DNA from: Rudaea sp.
GTDB taxonomy: Bacteria > Pseudomonadota > Gammaproteobacteria > Xanthomonadales > Rhodanobacteraceae
Length of the DNA: 64,000 bases
Assembly (NCBI GenBank): GCA_031291055.1
Contig: JARLJU010000022.1
Coordinates: 124,001-188,000 of the forward strand
Reading direction: 5' to 3'
A model generated the notes under the pieces. The model was not told the origin of the DNA and made no database searches. It worked only from the letters and a program-made list of their open reading frames with translations. Numbering within the stretch: position 1 is the stretch's first letter; each line of letters opens with the position of its first letter. The translations under genes were made by a program, and so were the position numbers. Positions 46,155-54,604 of this stretch are shown in pieces.

Positions 46155-46590
46155 CGATCATCACCGAACTCACATTGGTCCTGATCCAGTCCAGTACGAC
46201 ATCGGGTACGAGCAGCGTGTCGGCGCTGTCAGGACCAGCAACCCCCGAGGTGTCGCTGCATGCGCGCAATTCAAGGTGCTGCGGGAAGCCCGCGGGCAGA
46301 ACAGTTGCCGAGGGAGCGACCAGCTGCGGTCGGCCAGTCGCGTCGCTGCTCACCATCCACACGCCATGCGGAACATGCACGCGGCTCGCGCATGCGGAAG
46401 CGTGATCGGTGACATCCACGTCATCGCCCTGGATGGGCAGCAGATGCCAGTGATGCGCGCGTTGTTGCAGGGCTGCCGTGTACTGACCGCCATCGAAATA
46501 GACAGCCTGATCCTGGACGCCAGCCGCACTGATGACACCGGAACCGAGAGCGCTGCTGGCAATGAGAAAAAGCAGAGTGCGGGCAGACAT
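46147..46590 (-). CDS. Small secreted protein of unknown function
   Basis: 147 residues with a signal peptide (MSARTLLFLIASSALGSG). No known domain recognised; a histidine-rich segment (RAHHWHLLP) and two cysteines are visible. It ends inside the ATG of the GlxA-type regulator (8-base overlap), which suggests a shared transcript and perhaps a shared signal. Confidence 0.55.
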   Translation of the reverse strand: MSARTLLFLIASSALGSGVISAAGVQDQAVYFDGGQYTAALQQRAHHWHLLPIQGDDVDVTDHASACASRVHVPHGVWMVSSDATGRPQLVAPSATVLPAGFPQHLELRACSDTSGVAGPDSADTLLVPDVVLDWIRTNVSSVMIDD

Positions 46591-46810
46591 GACCGTATCC
46601 TCGAAGCATGGGCCGCTTGGCCCGGGTGCATGCAGTCTGTGCCCCGGAGCTTAATGGTTGCAGTGGCGGAAATACTATATTTATGGCGGAATCGGACAAA
46701 GCTGCCGCACTGCATCGGTGAAATACCGTCTTTCGTGACGAAGGCAACGTTCGCTGCCGGCTGATGTCGCTAGGCTTCGCTCGGGGGGCGATTGCCGTGA
46801 GGTGTCTGCG
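46591..46810. promoter_or_regulatory. Divergent intergenic region, AT-rich core
   Basis: 220 bases between divergent genes. The core TACTATATTT (about 46670-46681) is flanked by a direct repeat GGCGGAA on each side (GGCGGAA...GGCGGAA), a layout that could hold a -10 element and an operator. No exact promoter could be assigned. Confidence 0.35.
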
Positions 46811-47992
46811 ATGGCCATGAGCAACCTCGGACTGAAGGCCGCGATCGCAGCGTGCCTTGCAATCCCGGCCACAGCGAATGCGCAGTTCAATGACTGCACG
46901 CTTGCCAACAGTCCGCTGCAAACCGGGGCCGATCCGATCAACCATGTGCGACTGGCGCTGCGCCAGGACGGCCGCCCGGTGCTGGCCTACAGCAATGCTG
47001 TACACAACAACGCCTCGCTGTATTTTTATGATTGTGCCAATCCCACCTGCAGTGCCGGACAATCGGTATACCTGGATACATCGAGCAATTATTTCGGTTC
47101 GTCGGGCATCGTGATCCGCGCGGATGGTCGTCCTGCCGTCGTGGCGAGCTATTTTGGCGGCGTGCGTTTTTACGATTGCGCCGATGCCGATTGCGGCAGC
47201 GTGACCGTCGTCGATATCCGCCCCACGGCAAGCGCGATTCTCAGCGACATTCCGATCGCGTTGCAGCAGAACGGCAATCCTGTCGTGCTCTATGTCGATG
47301 GCGTGACCAGCGCGCGGCCGCTTTATCTGATCGCGCATTTCTGCACCGACGCGGGCTGCGTTGCCGCGGGGAGCGAGGCAGTATTGGCGATACCGCCGGC
47401 GATGTCCGGCTTCGGGGCGTTGTCGCTTGCCGTCGGCAGCGATGGCGACCCCGCCGCCACTTACCTGACCAGCGAAGGCGCGAGCAACCTGAACAACTAC
47501 GATCTGGCACGCTGCGGCGATTCCATGTGCATGTCGGTGACGAACACGCAGATTTCTGCGCCGGTCGGTACCTCGACACCGGCGTTCACTGCGCTCGCGA
47601 TCCGCAGCGATCAGCGCCCGCTGGCGCTCGACAATCAGGCCAGCAACACCGCCTTGCTCGACTGCACCACGAGCGATTGCACCGCGGTCGTCAACCGCCT
47701 GCTGCCGCCAAGCGCGGTCGGCCAGCCGATGGGCTTGAAACTGCTGCCCGGCGATCTGCCTGCGTTTGCCTTGTTCAATCCCTCGATGGTTGGTGCGTTC
47801 GCATGCACTGATGCCACGTGTTCGGGCGGCGCTTCGCTGCAGACGACTTCCCCCACAACGAGCATCATCGATGCCGATTTTGCCGTCGACTCCAGTCCGC
47901 ACCCGGCGATCGCGTATATCGATGCCGGCACCAGCGATCTGGCTATCGCCGGTTGTTACGCCGACCTGGTCTTTGCCAACGGTTTCGAGTGA
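46811..47992 (+). CDS. Secreted cysteine-pair propeller protein with GFE tag
   Basis: 393 residues; signal peptide ending TANAQ. Six repeats each hold two cysteines about 5-6 residues apart: FYDCANPTC, FYDCADADC, AHFCTDAGC, LARCGDSMC, LLDCTTSDC and AFACTDATC. The repeat spacing of about 55 residues suggests a six-bladed propeller with a disulfide in each blade. The protein ends DLVFANGFE (47963-47989). No enzyme motif recognised. ATG chosen with GAGG upstream; GTG at 46802 is possible. Confidence 0.75.
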   Translation: MAMSNLGLKAAIAACLAIPATANAQFNDCTLANSPLQTGADPINHVRLALRQDGRPVLAYSNAVHNNASLYFYDCANPTCSAGQSVYLDTSSNYFGSSGIVIRADGRPAVVASYFGGVRFYDCADADCGSVTVVDIRPTASAILSDIPIALQQNGNPVVLYVDGVTSARPLYLIAHFCTDAGCVAAGSEAVLAIPPAMSGFGALSLAVGSDGDPAATYLTSEGASNLNNYDLARCGDSMCMSVTNTQISAPVGTSTPAFTALAIRSDQRPLALDNQASNTALLDCTTSDCTAVVNRLLPPSAVGQPMGLKLLPGDLPAFALFNPSMVGAFACTDATCSGGASLQTTSPTTSIIDADFAVDSSPHPAIAYIDAGTSDLAIAGCYADLVFANGFE

Positions 47993-48128
47993 GCCTGCAC
48001 TTTTTTTGTGAAAGCGCGGGACAACCGTTCCGTTCGTGCCGCGCAACGACTGGAACCCTGTGGTCCTGAGCATAAGGTCATTCAGCGCCGCGTCGTTTAT
48101 GATCCGCTGAGGCTCATCGGGATCAGGC

Positions 48129-48809
48129 ATGGCAGCGAGCGGTGCAAAGGGCAGTCGCAAGTCAGGTGTGTGGCGGCTGATCCGTCACCTGCGCCTTCGT
48201 CCCCGGTTCAGTGCATCGGCGGCAATTTTTCTTGCACTCGCCGGTGCCTTTGTCGCCGCTGGCATGCGTCCGTCGCGGAGCCTGTTGCTGGCGTTCGATA
48301 TCGCCGCGGCGATATTCCTCGTGGCAACGGGCGTGATGTTCACGCAGGTCGGACCGGAGCGGATTCGTTCGATAGCGGCTGAACAGGACGAGGGACGCTG
48401 GGGATTCCTGTGGAGCGGTGTCGTCGTTTCGCTCATCGCGCTCGTGGCGCTCAGCGTGGAATTGGACGCAAGCAAGGGAGGCAGCCTGGTCGAGATCGGG
48501 TTGGCGGCAACCAGCCTTCTGCTCTCCTGGCTGTTCATGAACACGGTGTTCGCCTTGCACTATGCGCACGCCTTCTACCGCGAAGGCGTGCGCGGCAAGG
48601 CACGGCTGGAGTTCCCAGGCACGGATGAACCGGACTATTGGGACTTCGCGTATTTCGCCGCCGTCATCGGCATGACGTTCCAGGTATCGGATGTGCAGAT
48701 CACTGACCGTTCGATACGGCATGTCGCGCTGGCACAAAGCATCATCGCGTTCTTCTTCAACGTGATCATCATTGCGCTCAGCGTCAACGTGGTTGCCGGC
48801 CGCGCCTGA
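48129..48809 (+). CDS. DUF1345 integral membrane protein
   Basis: 226 residues with five or six transmembrane helices. Hallmarks of DUF1345: NTVFALHYAHAFY, PDYWDFAYFAAVIGMTFQVSDVQIT and RHVALAQSIIAFFFNVIIIAL. The function of this inner-membrane family is unknown. The gene is complete. Confidence 0.9.
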   Translation: MAASGAKGSRKSGVWRLIRHLRLRPRFSASAAIFLALAGAFVAAGMRPSRSLLLAFDIAAAIFLVATGVMFTQVGPERIRSIAAEQDEGRWGFLWSGVVVSLIALVALSVELDASKGGSLVEIGLAATSLLLSWLFMNTVFALHYAHAFYREGVRGKARLEFPGTDEPDYWDFAYFAAVIGMTFQVSDVQITDRSIRHVALAQSIIAFFFNVIIIALSVNVVAGRA

Positions 48810-48865
48810 TCCCCGGCGTGTGCCGGCACCGGATGCGGCCGCGAAGCTTTTTTGATGCGGATGAC

Positions 48866-49282
48866 CGGCTTGAGCACGCGATCGATTTCGTCGAGTACCA
48901 GTGCAAAATTCGGTACCGCCTGCGACATAGGCAGGCACACGACCAGATCGAAATGGGCGTCGGCGAGTGTCAGCGCGAAGGCATCGCCTACCTCGTCCGC
49001 CACGCGCCCGCCGAAAGCTGCGCTGTCGCGACGCGCGATGGCGAGATTTCCTTCGAGGATGTCGATGCCGACAATGTGCGCTTGTGGATAATGCAGCGCC
49101 AGGCGGCGGGTGATTTCACCGGTGCCGCAGCCCAGATCGAGAATGCGAAGGTCGCCGCCGAGACCATAGCGTGCGAACAGCGGATGCTCCTGCGGCCAGA
49201 TGGCAAGCGCCTGGAGCGCAAGATTGCGCGCCATCGATTCGTCGCCCATCTGCACGGCCTGGGGATTGCGGTCGGCGCTCAT
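48866..49282 (-). pseudogene. SAM-dependent methyltransferase, C-terminally truncated
   Basis: From the ATG at 49282 the protein shows a class I methyltransferase: RILDLGCGTGEITRRL, IVGIDILEGNL, GDAFALTLADAHFDLVV and DEIDRVLKP (to about residue 139). At that point, where a glycine-rich strand and the rest of the fold should follow, homology stops. The frame runs on to 48635 as a low-complexity, arginine-rich tail antisense to DUF1345. The fold lacks its last strands, so the product is very probably inactive. Usual family length is about 260-280. Confidence 0.7.
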
Positions 49283-49315
49283 GAGCCGCCGTGCACCGTG
49301 GTTTGCGTAGCAGGC

Positions 49316-49684
49316 TCAGCCTATGAAGAACGCATTGAGCTTGTTGCCGTCCAGATCGCGGAAATAACCGGCATAGAAACCTTCGCCGCGCGGACCGGGA
49401 GCGCCTTCGTCGGTGCCGCCCAGTTCCATTGCCTTCTTGTGCAGGGCATCGACCTTGTCGCGGCTGTCCACGACCAGTGCAATCATGGTCCCGTTGCCCA
49501 CGGTCGCGGGTTTGCCGTTGTGCGGCTTGATCACTCCCAGTCCCGGTGTGGTCGGAGACACTGTCCAGGCGATGAATTTATCCGATTCCATCCAGCGCTT
49601 GGCGCCTATCGTGCCCAGCAGGGCATCGTAAAACTTGGCGGCGCGGGGAAGGTCGTTGGTGCCAAGAGTCGCGTAACCGATCAT
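49316..49684 (-). CDS. VOC family (glyoxalase-like) protein
   Basis: 122 residues starting MIGYATLGTNDLPRAAKFYDALLG with GGAG upstream, and ending GYFRDLDGNKLNAFFIG. This is the short PhnB/glyoxalase-like VOC subfamily widespread in proteobacteria. Metal-binding residues are not conserved in an obvious way, so a non-enzymatic or binding role is possible. Confidence 0.88.
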   Translation of the reverse strand: MIGYATLGTNDLPRAAKFYDALLGTIGAKRWMESDKFIAWTVSPTTPGLGVIKPHNGKPATVGNGTMIALVVDSRDKVDALHKKAMELGGTDEGAPGPRGEGFYAGYFRDLDGNKLNAFFIG

Positions 49685-49864
49685 CGGATTCTCCGGGGAC
49701 AAAAGCCGCCGCAGCATTCCATGAGTTTGCGGCGAAGTAAAGGCGCGCAAAGGTGGCCGCCCGCGAAGCCTTTCCGCACGCCAGGCAAGAACCTTTCACT
49801 TCCTGGCTCGTTGCCCGCGTCTCGCGGAAAGTCTTTCGCGAAATTCGCCAGTGACCAGTGCGAC

Positions 49865-50569
49865 TCAGCCGCCACCGTCCTTGTTCGGATCACGGTCGCG
49901 GGGTGCCGGTCGGGACTGTGCTTGCGGCGCCGGCCGCGTCGCGCCAGATGCAGGCTTGTTCGCTGGCAGGGGCGCTGGCCGCGTTGCCGGCCGGCCGCCG
50001 TTGGCTGGTCCGGCGGGACGCGTCACCTGAGGCTGTGGCCGGGGTGTTGGCCGGGTAACCGGAGGTTGCGGTTTCGGCCGTGGTGGCGGGCGATGCCCGG
50101 AGGGTGCCCCCGGTTTTGACGGCGGATGATAGCCGGGACGCGAAGGCCGCGGCGGCGGTAGATGCACATGGATCGAACGACGGTTCCAGCGATCGCGGTC
50201 ACGATACCAGGGGCGCTCGTGGTAGTAGCTGCTCCAGTACGTGCCAAGCACGAAACTGATGACGGGAATACCGATGCGTGCGCCATAGCTGTCGACGTAG
50301 ACGCGCGAATTGTTGTAATCGTATTGCAGATATTCGCCCGCGACCCAACCGCGATCGGCGCCGGCGATCACATCGCACCAGATCCACCCATTGACGCAGC
50401 CCTGGATGCTGACGACGGTGCCGAGGGGAAGTGTGGTAATGCGCGGATATTGCGGATCGGGGCCAGCGCGCAGGTTCAGGTTCGCGGTGACGTATGCGTC
50501 GGTCGCGACTGCAGCGGCAGGCAGCAGGGGGGTAAAGCAGGCGATTGCAAGCCAGAACAGCCGTTTCAT
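49865..50569 (-). CDS. Secreted SH3-domain protein with long proline-rich tail
   Basis: 234 residues; signal peptide to about AAAVATD. A bacterial SH3 domain follows ([18 protein letters not shown] ... [10 protein letters not shown]), then [12 protein letters not shown] and [11 protein letters not shown]. The last 90 residues are almost wholly proline, arginine and alanine with PRPxP repeats, likely an extended cell-wall- or polyanion-binding tail. Such SH3 proteins bind peptidoglycan stem peptides. Confidence 0.85.
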   Translation of the reverse strand: MKRLFWLAIACFTPLLPAAAVATDAYVTANLNLRAGPDPQYPRITTLPLGTVVSIQGCVNGWIWCDVIAGADRGWVAGEYLQYDYNNSRVYVDSYGARIGIPVISFVLGTYWSSYYHERPWYRDRDRWNRRSIHVHLPPPRPSRPGYHPPSKPGAPSGHRPPPRPKPQPPVTRPTPRPQPQVTRPAGPANGGRPATRPAPLPANKPASGATRPAPQAQSRPAPRDRDPNKDGGG

Positions 50570-50718
50570 GGATGCGATCTCCAGTGAGCAACGGGTCATG
50601 TCTTACACCCCGGGCACGAAAAAATCCATTGCTTTTTCTCTTCCTATGCGGGCATCGGCGTATTGTCATCGATGCCCGGCTGACGTCGGCAAAGCCGAAA
50701 GATCGATTCCCGGAATGA

Positions 50719-50961
50719 GTATACAATTATCTTGTTCCCAGTTTGTGGCCGGGGTGGGCCATCTATTGGTTGATCATCCTGGGCAATCTCACCACGGCGA
50801 TTGTGCGGACACGATGACGCGGACTTCTGGCGCTGCTCATTGTCTTCGTCGCGCTGCGGCGCAAATTGCGCCATGAAGAACGCCGACTGGGTGAAATCCT
50901 CGGCCCCGACCATGCAAACTCTCTATCGCAGCGAGTGGCCGCACTCATCCCGTTCGTTCTG
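50719..50961 (+). pseudogene. Isoprenylcysteine-methyltransferase-like remnant
   Basis: In one frame the sequence reads LWPGWAIYWLIILGNLTTAI, then a stop (TGA at 50815-50817), then RGLLALLIVFVALRRKLRHE with ERRLGEILGPDHANSLSQRV and AALIPF. The latter is the C-terminal pattern of ICMT-type membrane methyltransferases (EE-x-L-x-x-x-x-G-x-x-Y then RVPALIP). There is no start codon or SD, the frame begins at a stop (50716), and a stop interrupts it. The upstream part with the SAM site is missing. Confidence 0.5.
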
Positions 50962-51264
50962 TCATGCCATCGTCGGATATCGCTGTCGGACACACGCGTT
51001 CGCGGAGCACAGGGGCGAAGTCGCACCTGACGCCATACGTCACTCTGCCGCTGGATATCGACATTTCTTTACCATCGATGCAGGTGCAGCATGGTTTTGC
51101 CGGGCAACGCATCGATAACCCGGGGTCGGCCGGGCTGCGCTGGATTGGCGCTGGCCGGAAGAGGATTCGAGTGCTGTGATCCGCATCCGGACAGGCTGCT
51201 GGCACTCGAATTGCTTGGACTTGCCCCAATACGCGGCCTTCGTGCGCCTGCGATTCAGGAAAAC
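50962..51264. other. Intergenic region without a supported gene
   Basis: About 300 bases between the methyltransferase remnant and the MASE2 gene. Nothing supported was found apart from the SD at the right edge. Confidence 0.3.
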
Positions 51265-51882
51265 ATGTTGTTGTCGACGCCATTTGCCATTTCTGCGGAT
51301 CGCGACTCGCCGGTGCGGCAGTTCGTGGAACGCAGCTACCGCATGCGTCTGTTCGGGCTGAGCCTGGGTCTGGTCTGTATCGCCTCGGTGTTGTATCAGA
51401 ATGCTGCGCATGTGGCCGTCTGGGCCTTGCTCATCGCCAATGCCTGCGTGTGGCCGCCGCTGGCCCGGTTCCTGGCCTTGCGCAGCGTCGACCCGGTGAC
51501 GACGGAAACGCGCAGCCTGCTGATCGATTCGGCGATGGGCGGGGTCTGGATCGCGCTGATGCAGTTCAATCTGCTGCCCAGCGTGCTGATCGCACTGGTC
51601 CTGTCCATCGACAAGATAAGGATCGACGGCTGGTTGCTGCTGATGCGCAGTCTGGTCGTGCAACTGGCCGCCTGTGTGCTTGCTGCGGCAATTCATGGCC
51701 TGGAATTCGCCCCACAAACCACGATGCTGACGATCGTGGCGTCGCTGCCGTTGCTGATCGGCTACCCGCTCGCCATGAGCGTATCGGCGCATTCGTTGAT
51801 GCAGACTGTGCGCTACCAGAATCATCGGCTGGCCCGGCTGCATCGCGAGAATCCCGTCGAAGTGCTCGATTCGGCCCAGTAG
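51265..51882 (+). CDS. MASE2-domain membrane protein lacking an output domain
   Basis: 205 residues; AGGAAAAC just upstream of the ATG. The whole protein corresponds to the MASE2 membrane sensor: YRMRLFGLSLGLVCIASVLY, WALLIANACVWPPLARFLA, LLIDSAMGGVWIALMQFNLLPS, a W-L-L-L-M-R stretch and LPLLIGYPLAMSVSAHS. In diguanylate cyclases such as AdrA a GGDEF domain follows; here the stop comes after HRENPVEVLDSAQ and no GGDEF sequence is seen in the next 120 bases. Confidence 0.85.
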   Translation: MLLSTPFAISADRDSPVRQFVERSYRMRLFGLSLGLVCIASVLYQNAAHVAVWALLIANACVWPPLARFLALRSVDPVTTETRSLLIDSAMGGVWIALMQFNLLPSVLIALVLSIDKIRIDGWLLLMRSLVVQLAACVLAAAIHGLEFAPQTTMLTIVASLPLLIGYPLAMSVSAHSLMQTVRYQNHRLARLHRENPVEVLDSAQ

Positions 51883-52004
51883 CGCCGCGAAACGGAAATC
51901 TCGCATATCGGTGCCGTACGATTTGCGGCGGCCGACGCAGTATTGATGCTTTCGCTGACCGATAGTGCAGTATTCTCAGAGGCGGCGCTGTCCGGAGCGC
52001 ATGC

Positions 52005-53150
52005 ATGATCCTTCGCCAGATTTTCGCCCCTGCGTTGTTGCTTGCTGCCACCAATGCGCCCGCGGCTGGCGACTTCGTGTTCGCGAGCAATTTTGACGGC
52101 GCGTGGATTTCCGGCTACTACGTCGGTTATCAAGCGGGTTTGTATCCGATTGCAGATGTCGATTTTGCCGCGCTGACCCATCTGGTCGTTGGCCGGGTCG
52201 TGCCGAACGCCGACGGTACGCTGAATACGAGTTTCGATATCGACGCGACGCATGGGCCGACATGGGCGAAGCAAGCCACTGCAGCGGCACACGCGCATGG
52301 CGTCAAAGCACTCCTCATGCTTGGCGGGGCCGGTGAACAGGCCGGCTGGATCGGCGCTGCATCATCCGCTCATCGCGCAACCTTCGTGGCCAATCTTCTG
52401 CAGGTCGCCGACGACTATACGTTCGACGGTTTCGATCTGGACTGGGAGCCATTGACGGCGTCCGATCAGCCGGATTTCATCCGGCTTGCGCAAGCGCTGC
52501 GCGCGGCAAAACCGGGATTGATCCTGACTGTGCCCGTGGGCTGGATCAACGCCAACTTCGCGTCACCGCAGGACGCGTTTTACGGCTCTATCGCACCCTT
52601 GTTCGATCAGATCAACATCATGAGCTATGGCATGGCCGGCGACTGGGACGGCTGGGAAAGCTGGTATACCTCGGCAGTCACGGACGCCGGCGTCAACACG
52701 CCAAGTTCCGTGGCAAGCAGCGCCGCTTACTATCTTGCCGCGGGCGTGCCATCCAGCCGGCTGGGCGTGGGCATCGGCTTCTACGGCATGTGCTGGACCG
52801 GTGTGAGCGGGGCGCGGCAAAGTTCCGGCAGCGAGATTGCCGACGACAACGTCATGAGCTACGAAAATATCATGACGCAGTACTACAGCGCGGCCTGGTA
52901 TCAGTACGACGCCACGGCGATGGCGCCGTCGCTCGGCGCTGCGGCAGCCTTCGGCCCTGCTTCGGGGCCAAAATGCAATTTCGTTTCGTATGAAGACCCG
53001 GCCTCGGTGACCGCAAAGGGGAGCTTTGCCCTGCAGAACAAGCTGGGCGGCACGATCATCTGGACGATCGGCGAAGGCCACCAGTCCGAATTGCCCGCCG
53101 GGCAACGTGATCCGCTGCTGGAGGCAGTGCGCGCCGCGTTTCGCCCTTGA
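52005..53150 (+). CDS. Secreted GH18 chitinase
   Basis: 381 residues; signal peptide to about residue 21, then DFVFASNFD (23-31), an N-terminal version of the tag found at other C-termini here. A GH18 barrel follows: WISGYYVGY, VKALLMLGGAGE, DGFDLDWEP (about 140-148, catalytic glutamate present), INIMSYGMAGDW and a C-terminal GGTIIWTIGEGH. It should hydrolyse chitin or chitin-like polymers outside the cell. No chitin-binding module is attached. Confidence 0.92.
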   Translation: MILRQIFAPALLLAATNAPAAGDFVFASNFDGAWISGYYVGYQAGLYPIADVDFAALTHLVVGRVVPNADGTLNTSFDIDATHGPTWAKQATAAAHAHGVKALLMLGGAGEQAGWIGAASSAHRATFVANLLQVADDYTFDGFDLDWEPLTASDQPDFIRLAQALRAAKPGLILTVPVGWINANFASPQDAFYGSIAPLFDQINIMSYGMAGDWDGWESWYTSAVTDAGVNTPSSVASSAAYYLAAGVPSSRLGVGIGFYGMCWTGVSGARQSSGSEIADDNVMSYENIMTQYYSAAWYQYDATAMAPSLGAAAAFGPASGPKCNFVSYEDPASVTAKGSFALQNKLGGTIIWTIGEGHQSELPAGQRDPLLEAVRAAFRP

Positions 53151-53223
53151 GAATCGGCCGTTGGTAATGAGAAGCGTATGATCGCGCTATGCCGTGTTGC
53201 GGCGCTTCAAGAGGCCAGTCGTC

Positions 53224-53826
53224 GTGCCAACCCACGATCCGCGCATCGATGCCTACATTGAAAAATCGGCTGCTTTCGCCCGGCCGATCCTGGTCCATCT
53301 GCGCAATGTCGTGCATCGAGCCTGTCCGCAGGTGGAAGAAACGATGAAATGGAATTTTCCACATTTCATGCACCACGGCATGCTGTGCGCGATGGCCGCT
53401 TTCAAGCAGCATTGCACGTTTGGCTTCTGGAAGGAAAGTCTGGTTCTTGCCGGAACGCGGCAAGGCGACGGTGACGCGATGGGCCAATTCGGCCGCATCA
53501 CCAGCGTCAAGGAACTGCCAGCGCAGAAAGTTCTCGCCGCATATGTCCGCAAGGCGATGCAACTGAACGAAGCAGGGATCAAGTCGCCACGAGCGAAGCC
53601 GGGCCGCAAGCCACCCCTGGCCATTCCGGAAGATATGTCATCCGCGCTGAAGAAGAACAGGAAGGCCGCCACGACATTTGCAGGCTTCAGTCCGAGCCAG
53701 CAGCGCGAATATGTCGAATGGATCGGTGAGGCCAAGCGCGATGAAACCCGGGCGGTTCGGCTGGCAACAACGATCCAGTGGCTGAGCGAAGGCAAACAAC
53801 GCAACTGGAAATACATGAATTGCTGA
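53224..53826 (+). CDS. YdeI/OmpD-associated (DUF1801-type) protein
   Basis: 200 residues from a GTG giving the usual start PTHDPRIDAYI. EETMKWNFPHFMHHG is the DUF1801 motif, LAAYVRKAMQLNEAG and the end PSQQREYVEWIGEAKRDET followed by RAVRLATTIQWLSEGK are typical of YdeI-like proteins. Cytoplasmic; no enzyme activity is established in the family. Confidence 0.87.
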   Translation: MPTHDPRIDAYIEKSAAFARPILVHLRNVVHRACPQVEETMKWNFPHFMHHGMLCAMAAFKQHCTFGFWKESLVLAGTRQGDGDAMGQFGRITSVKELPAQKVLAAYVRKAMQLNEAGIKSPRAKPGRKPPLAIPEDMSSALKKNRKAATTFAGFSPSQQREYVEWIGEAKRDETRAVRLATTIQWLSEGKQRNWKYMNC

Positions 53827-53878
53827 GCCTGCCCTGTATATTGCGCATCGTCTTCAGCAAAGCATCGACGAGGTTTTC

Positions 53879-54490
53879 GTGATCACCACTCTCATCATCA
53901 TCGCGATCACCGCGGTGGTTTCCATTGTCACGTTCAGCAACGCCGAACTGATGCAACGCCTGATCCTATGGCCTCCGGCGGTGACCCGCGACCATCAGTA
54001 CTACCGGTTGGTCACATACGGGCTGATTCATGCCGATCCCCAGCATCTGATCTTCAACATGCTGACGCTGTATTTCTTCGGCCAGGCGATGGAACAACTG
54101 TACGACCACTATCTCGGGGTGTTTGGTTTTGCGTTGTTCTATATCGGCGGTCTGGTCGTCTCGATCCTGCCGACGTATCTTCGCAACCGGAACAATTCGC
54201 GCTATCGCAGTCTCGGGGCGTCTGGCGCCGTGTCGGCAGTGCTGTTCGCGTTCATCCTGATCAATCCCTGGGCAAAAATCATCGTGCTGGTCCTGCCGAT
54301 GCCCGCGATTCTCTATGCGATCGCCTACTTGGCCTATACCTATTACATGGATCGGCAGAACGCCGGCAACATCAACCACAGCGCCCACTTGTGGGGCGCC
54401 GCCTACGGCGTTATTTTCACGATTGTGATGGAGCCACGGGTGATCGGCCTGTTTCTCGACGGCCTTGCGCATCCGCATTCAGGCATGTGA
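53879..54490 (+). CDS. Rhomboid-family intramembrane serine protease
   Basis: 203 residues from a GTG. Six hydrophobic segments; HADPQHLIFNM in the second, the serine motif SLGASGAVSAV near residue 115 and the histidine in INHSAHLWGAAYG near 166. The catalytic Ser-His pair is therefore complete. It cleaves membrane proteins within or near the bilayer. Rhomboids of a special type process GlyGly-CTERM proteins; whether this one has substrates nearby is unknown. Confidence 0.9.
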   Translation: MITTLIIIAITAVVSIVTFSNAELMQRLILWPPAVTRDHQYYRLVTYGLIHADPQHLIFNMLTLYFFGQAMEQLYDHYLGVFGFALFYIGGLVVSILPTYLRNRNNSRYRSLGASGAVSAVLFAFILINPWAKIIVLVLPMPAILYAIAYLAYTYYMDRQNAGNINHSAHLWGAAYGVIFTIVMEPRVIGLFLDGLAHPHSGM

Positions 54491-54604
54491 ATCGATGCCG
54501 AAACGCATAGAAGACGAATGCAAAACGTGCCCATCCCGGATGCTCAGCAGCGATTCAACCTTCTCCGGCTATGCTCTGCCCAAGAAACCAAAGGAGAATA
54601 GGTC

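Noticed and set aside
46421..48160. A 579-codon open frame on the minus strand over the propeller gene
   Set aside because: It is arginine- and glycine-rich with no domain, no signal peptide and no SD. It is antisense to the well-supported propeller gene; such frames are common in GC-rich genomes.
48818..50119. A 433-codon open frame on the plus strand across the methyltransferase, VOC and SH3 genes
   Set aside because: Spans several genes of the other strand and shows no protein-like pattern.
53879..54490. Rhomboid as the processing enzyme (rhombosortase) for the GFE tag
   Set aside because: Rhombosortase substrates carry a GlyGly motif plus a membrane helix; GFE tails have neither, and the rhomboid is not adjacent to a tagged gene. 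Not excluded, but unsupported.
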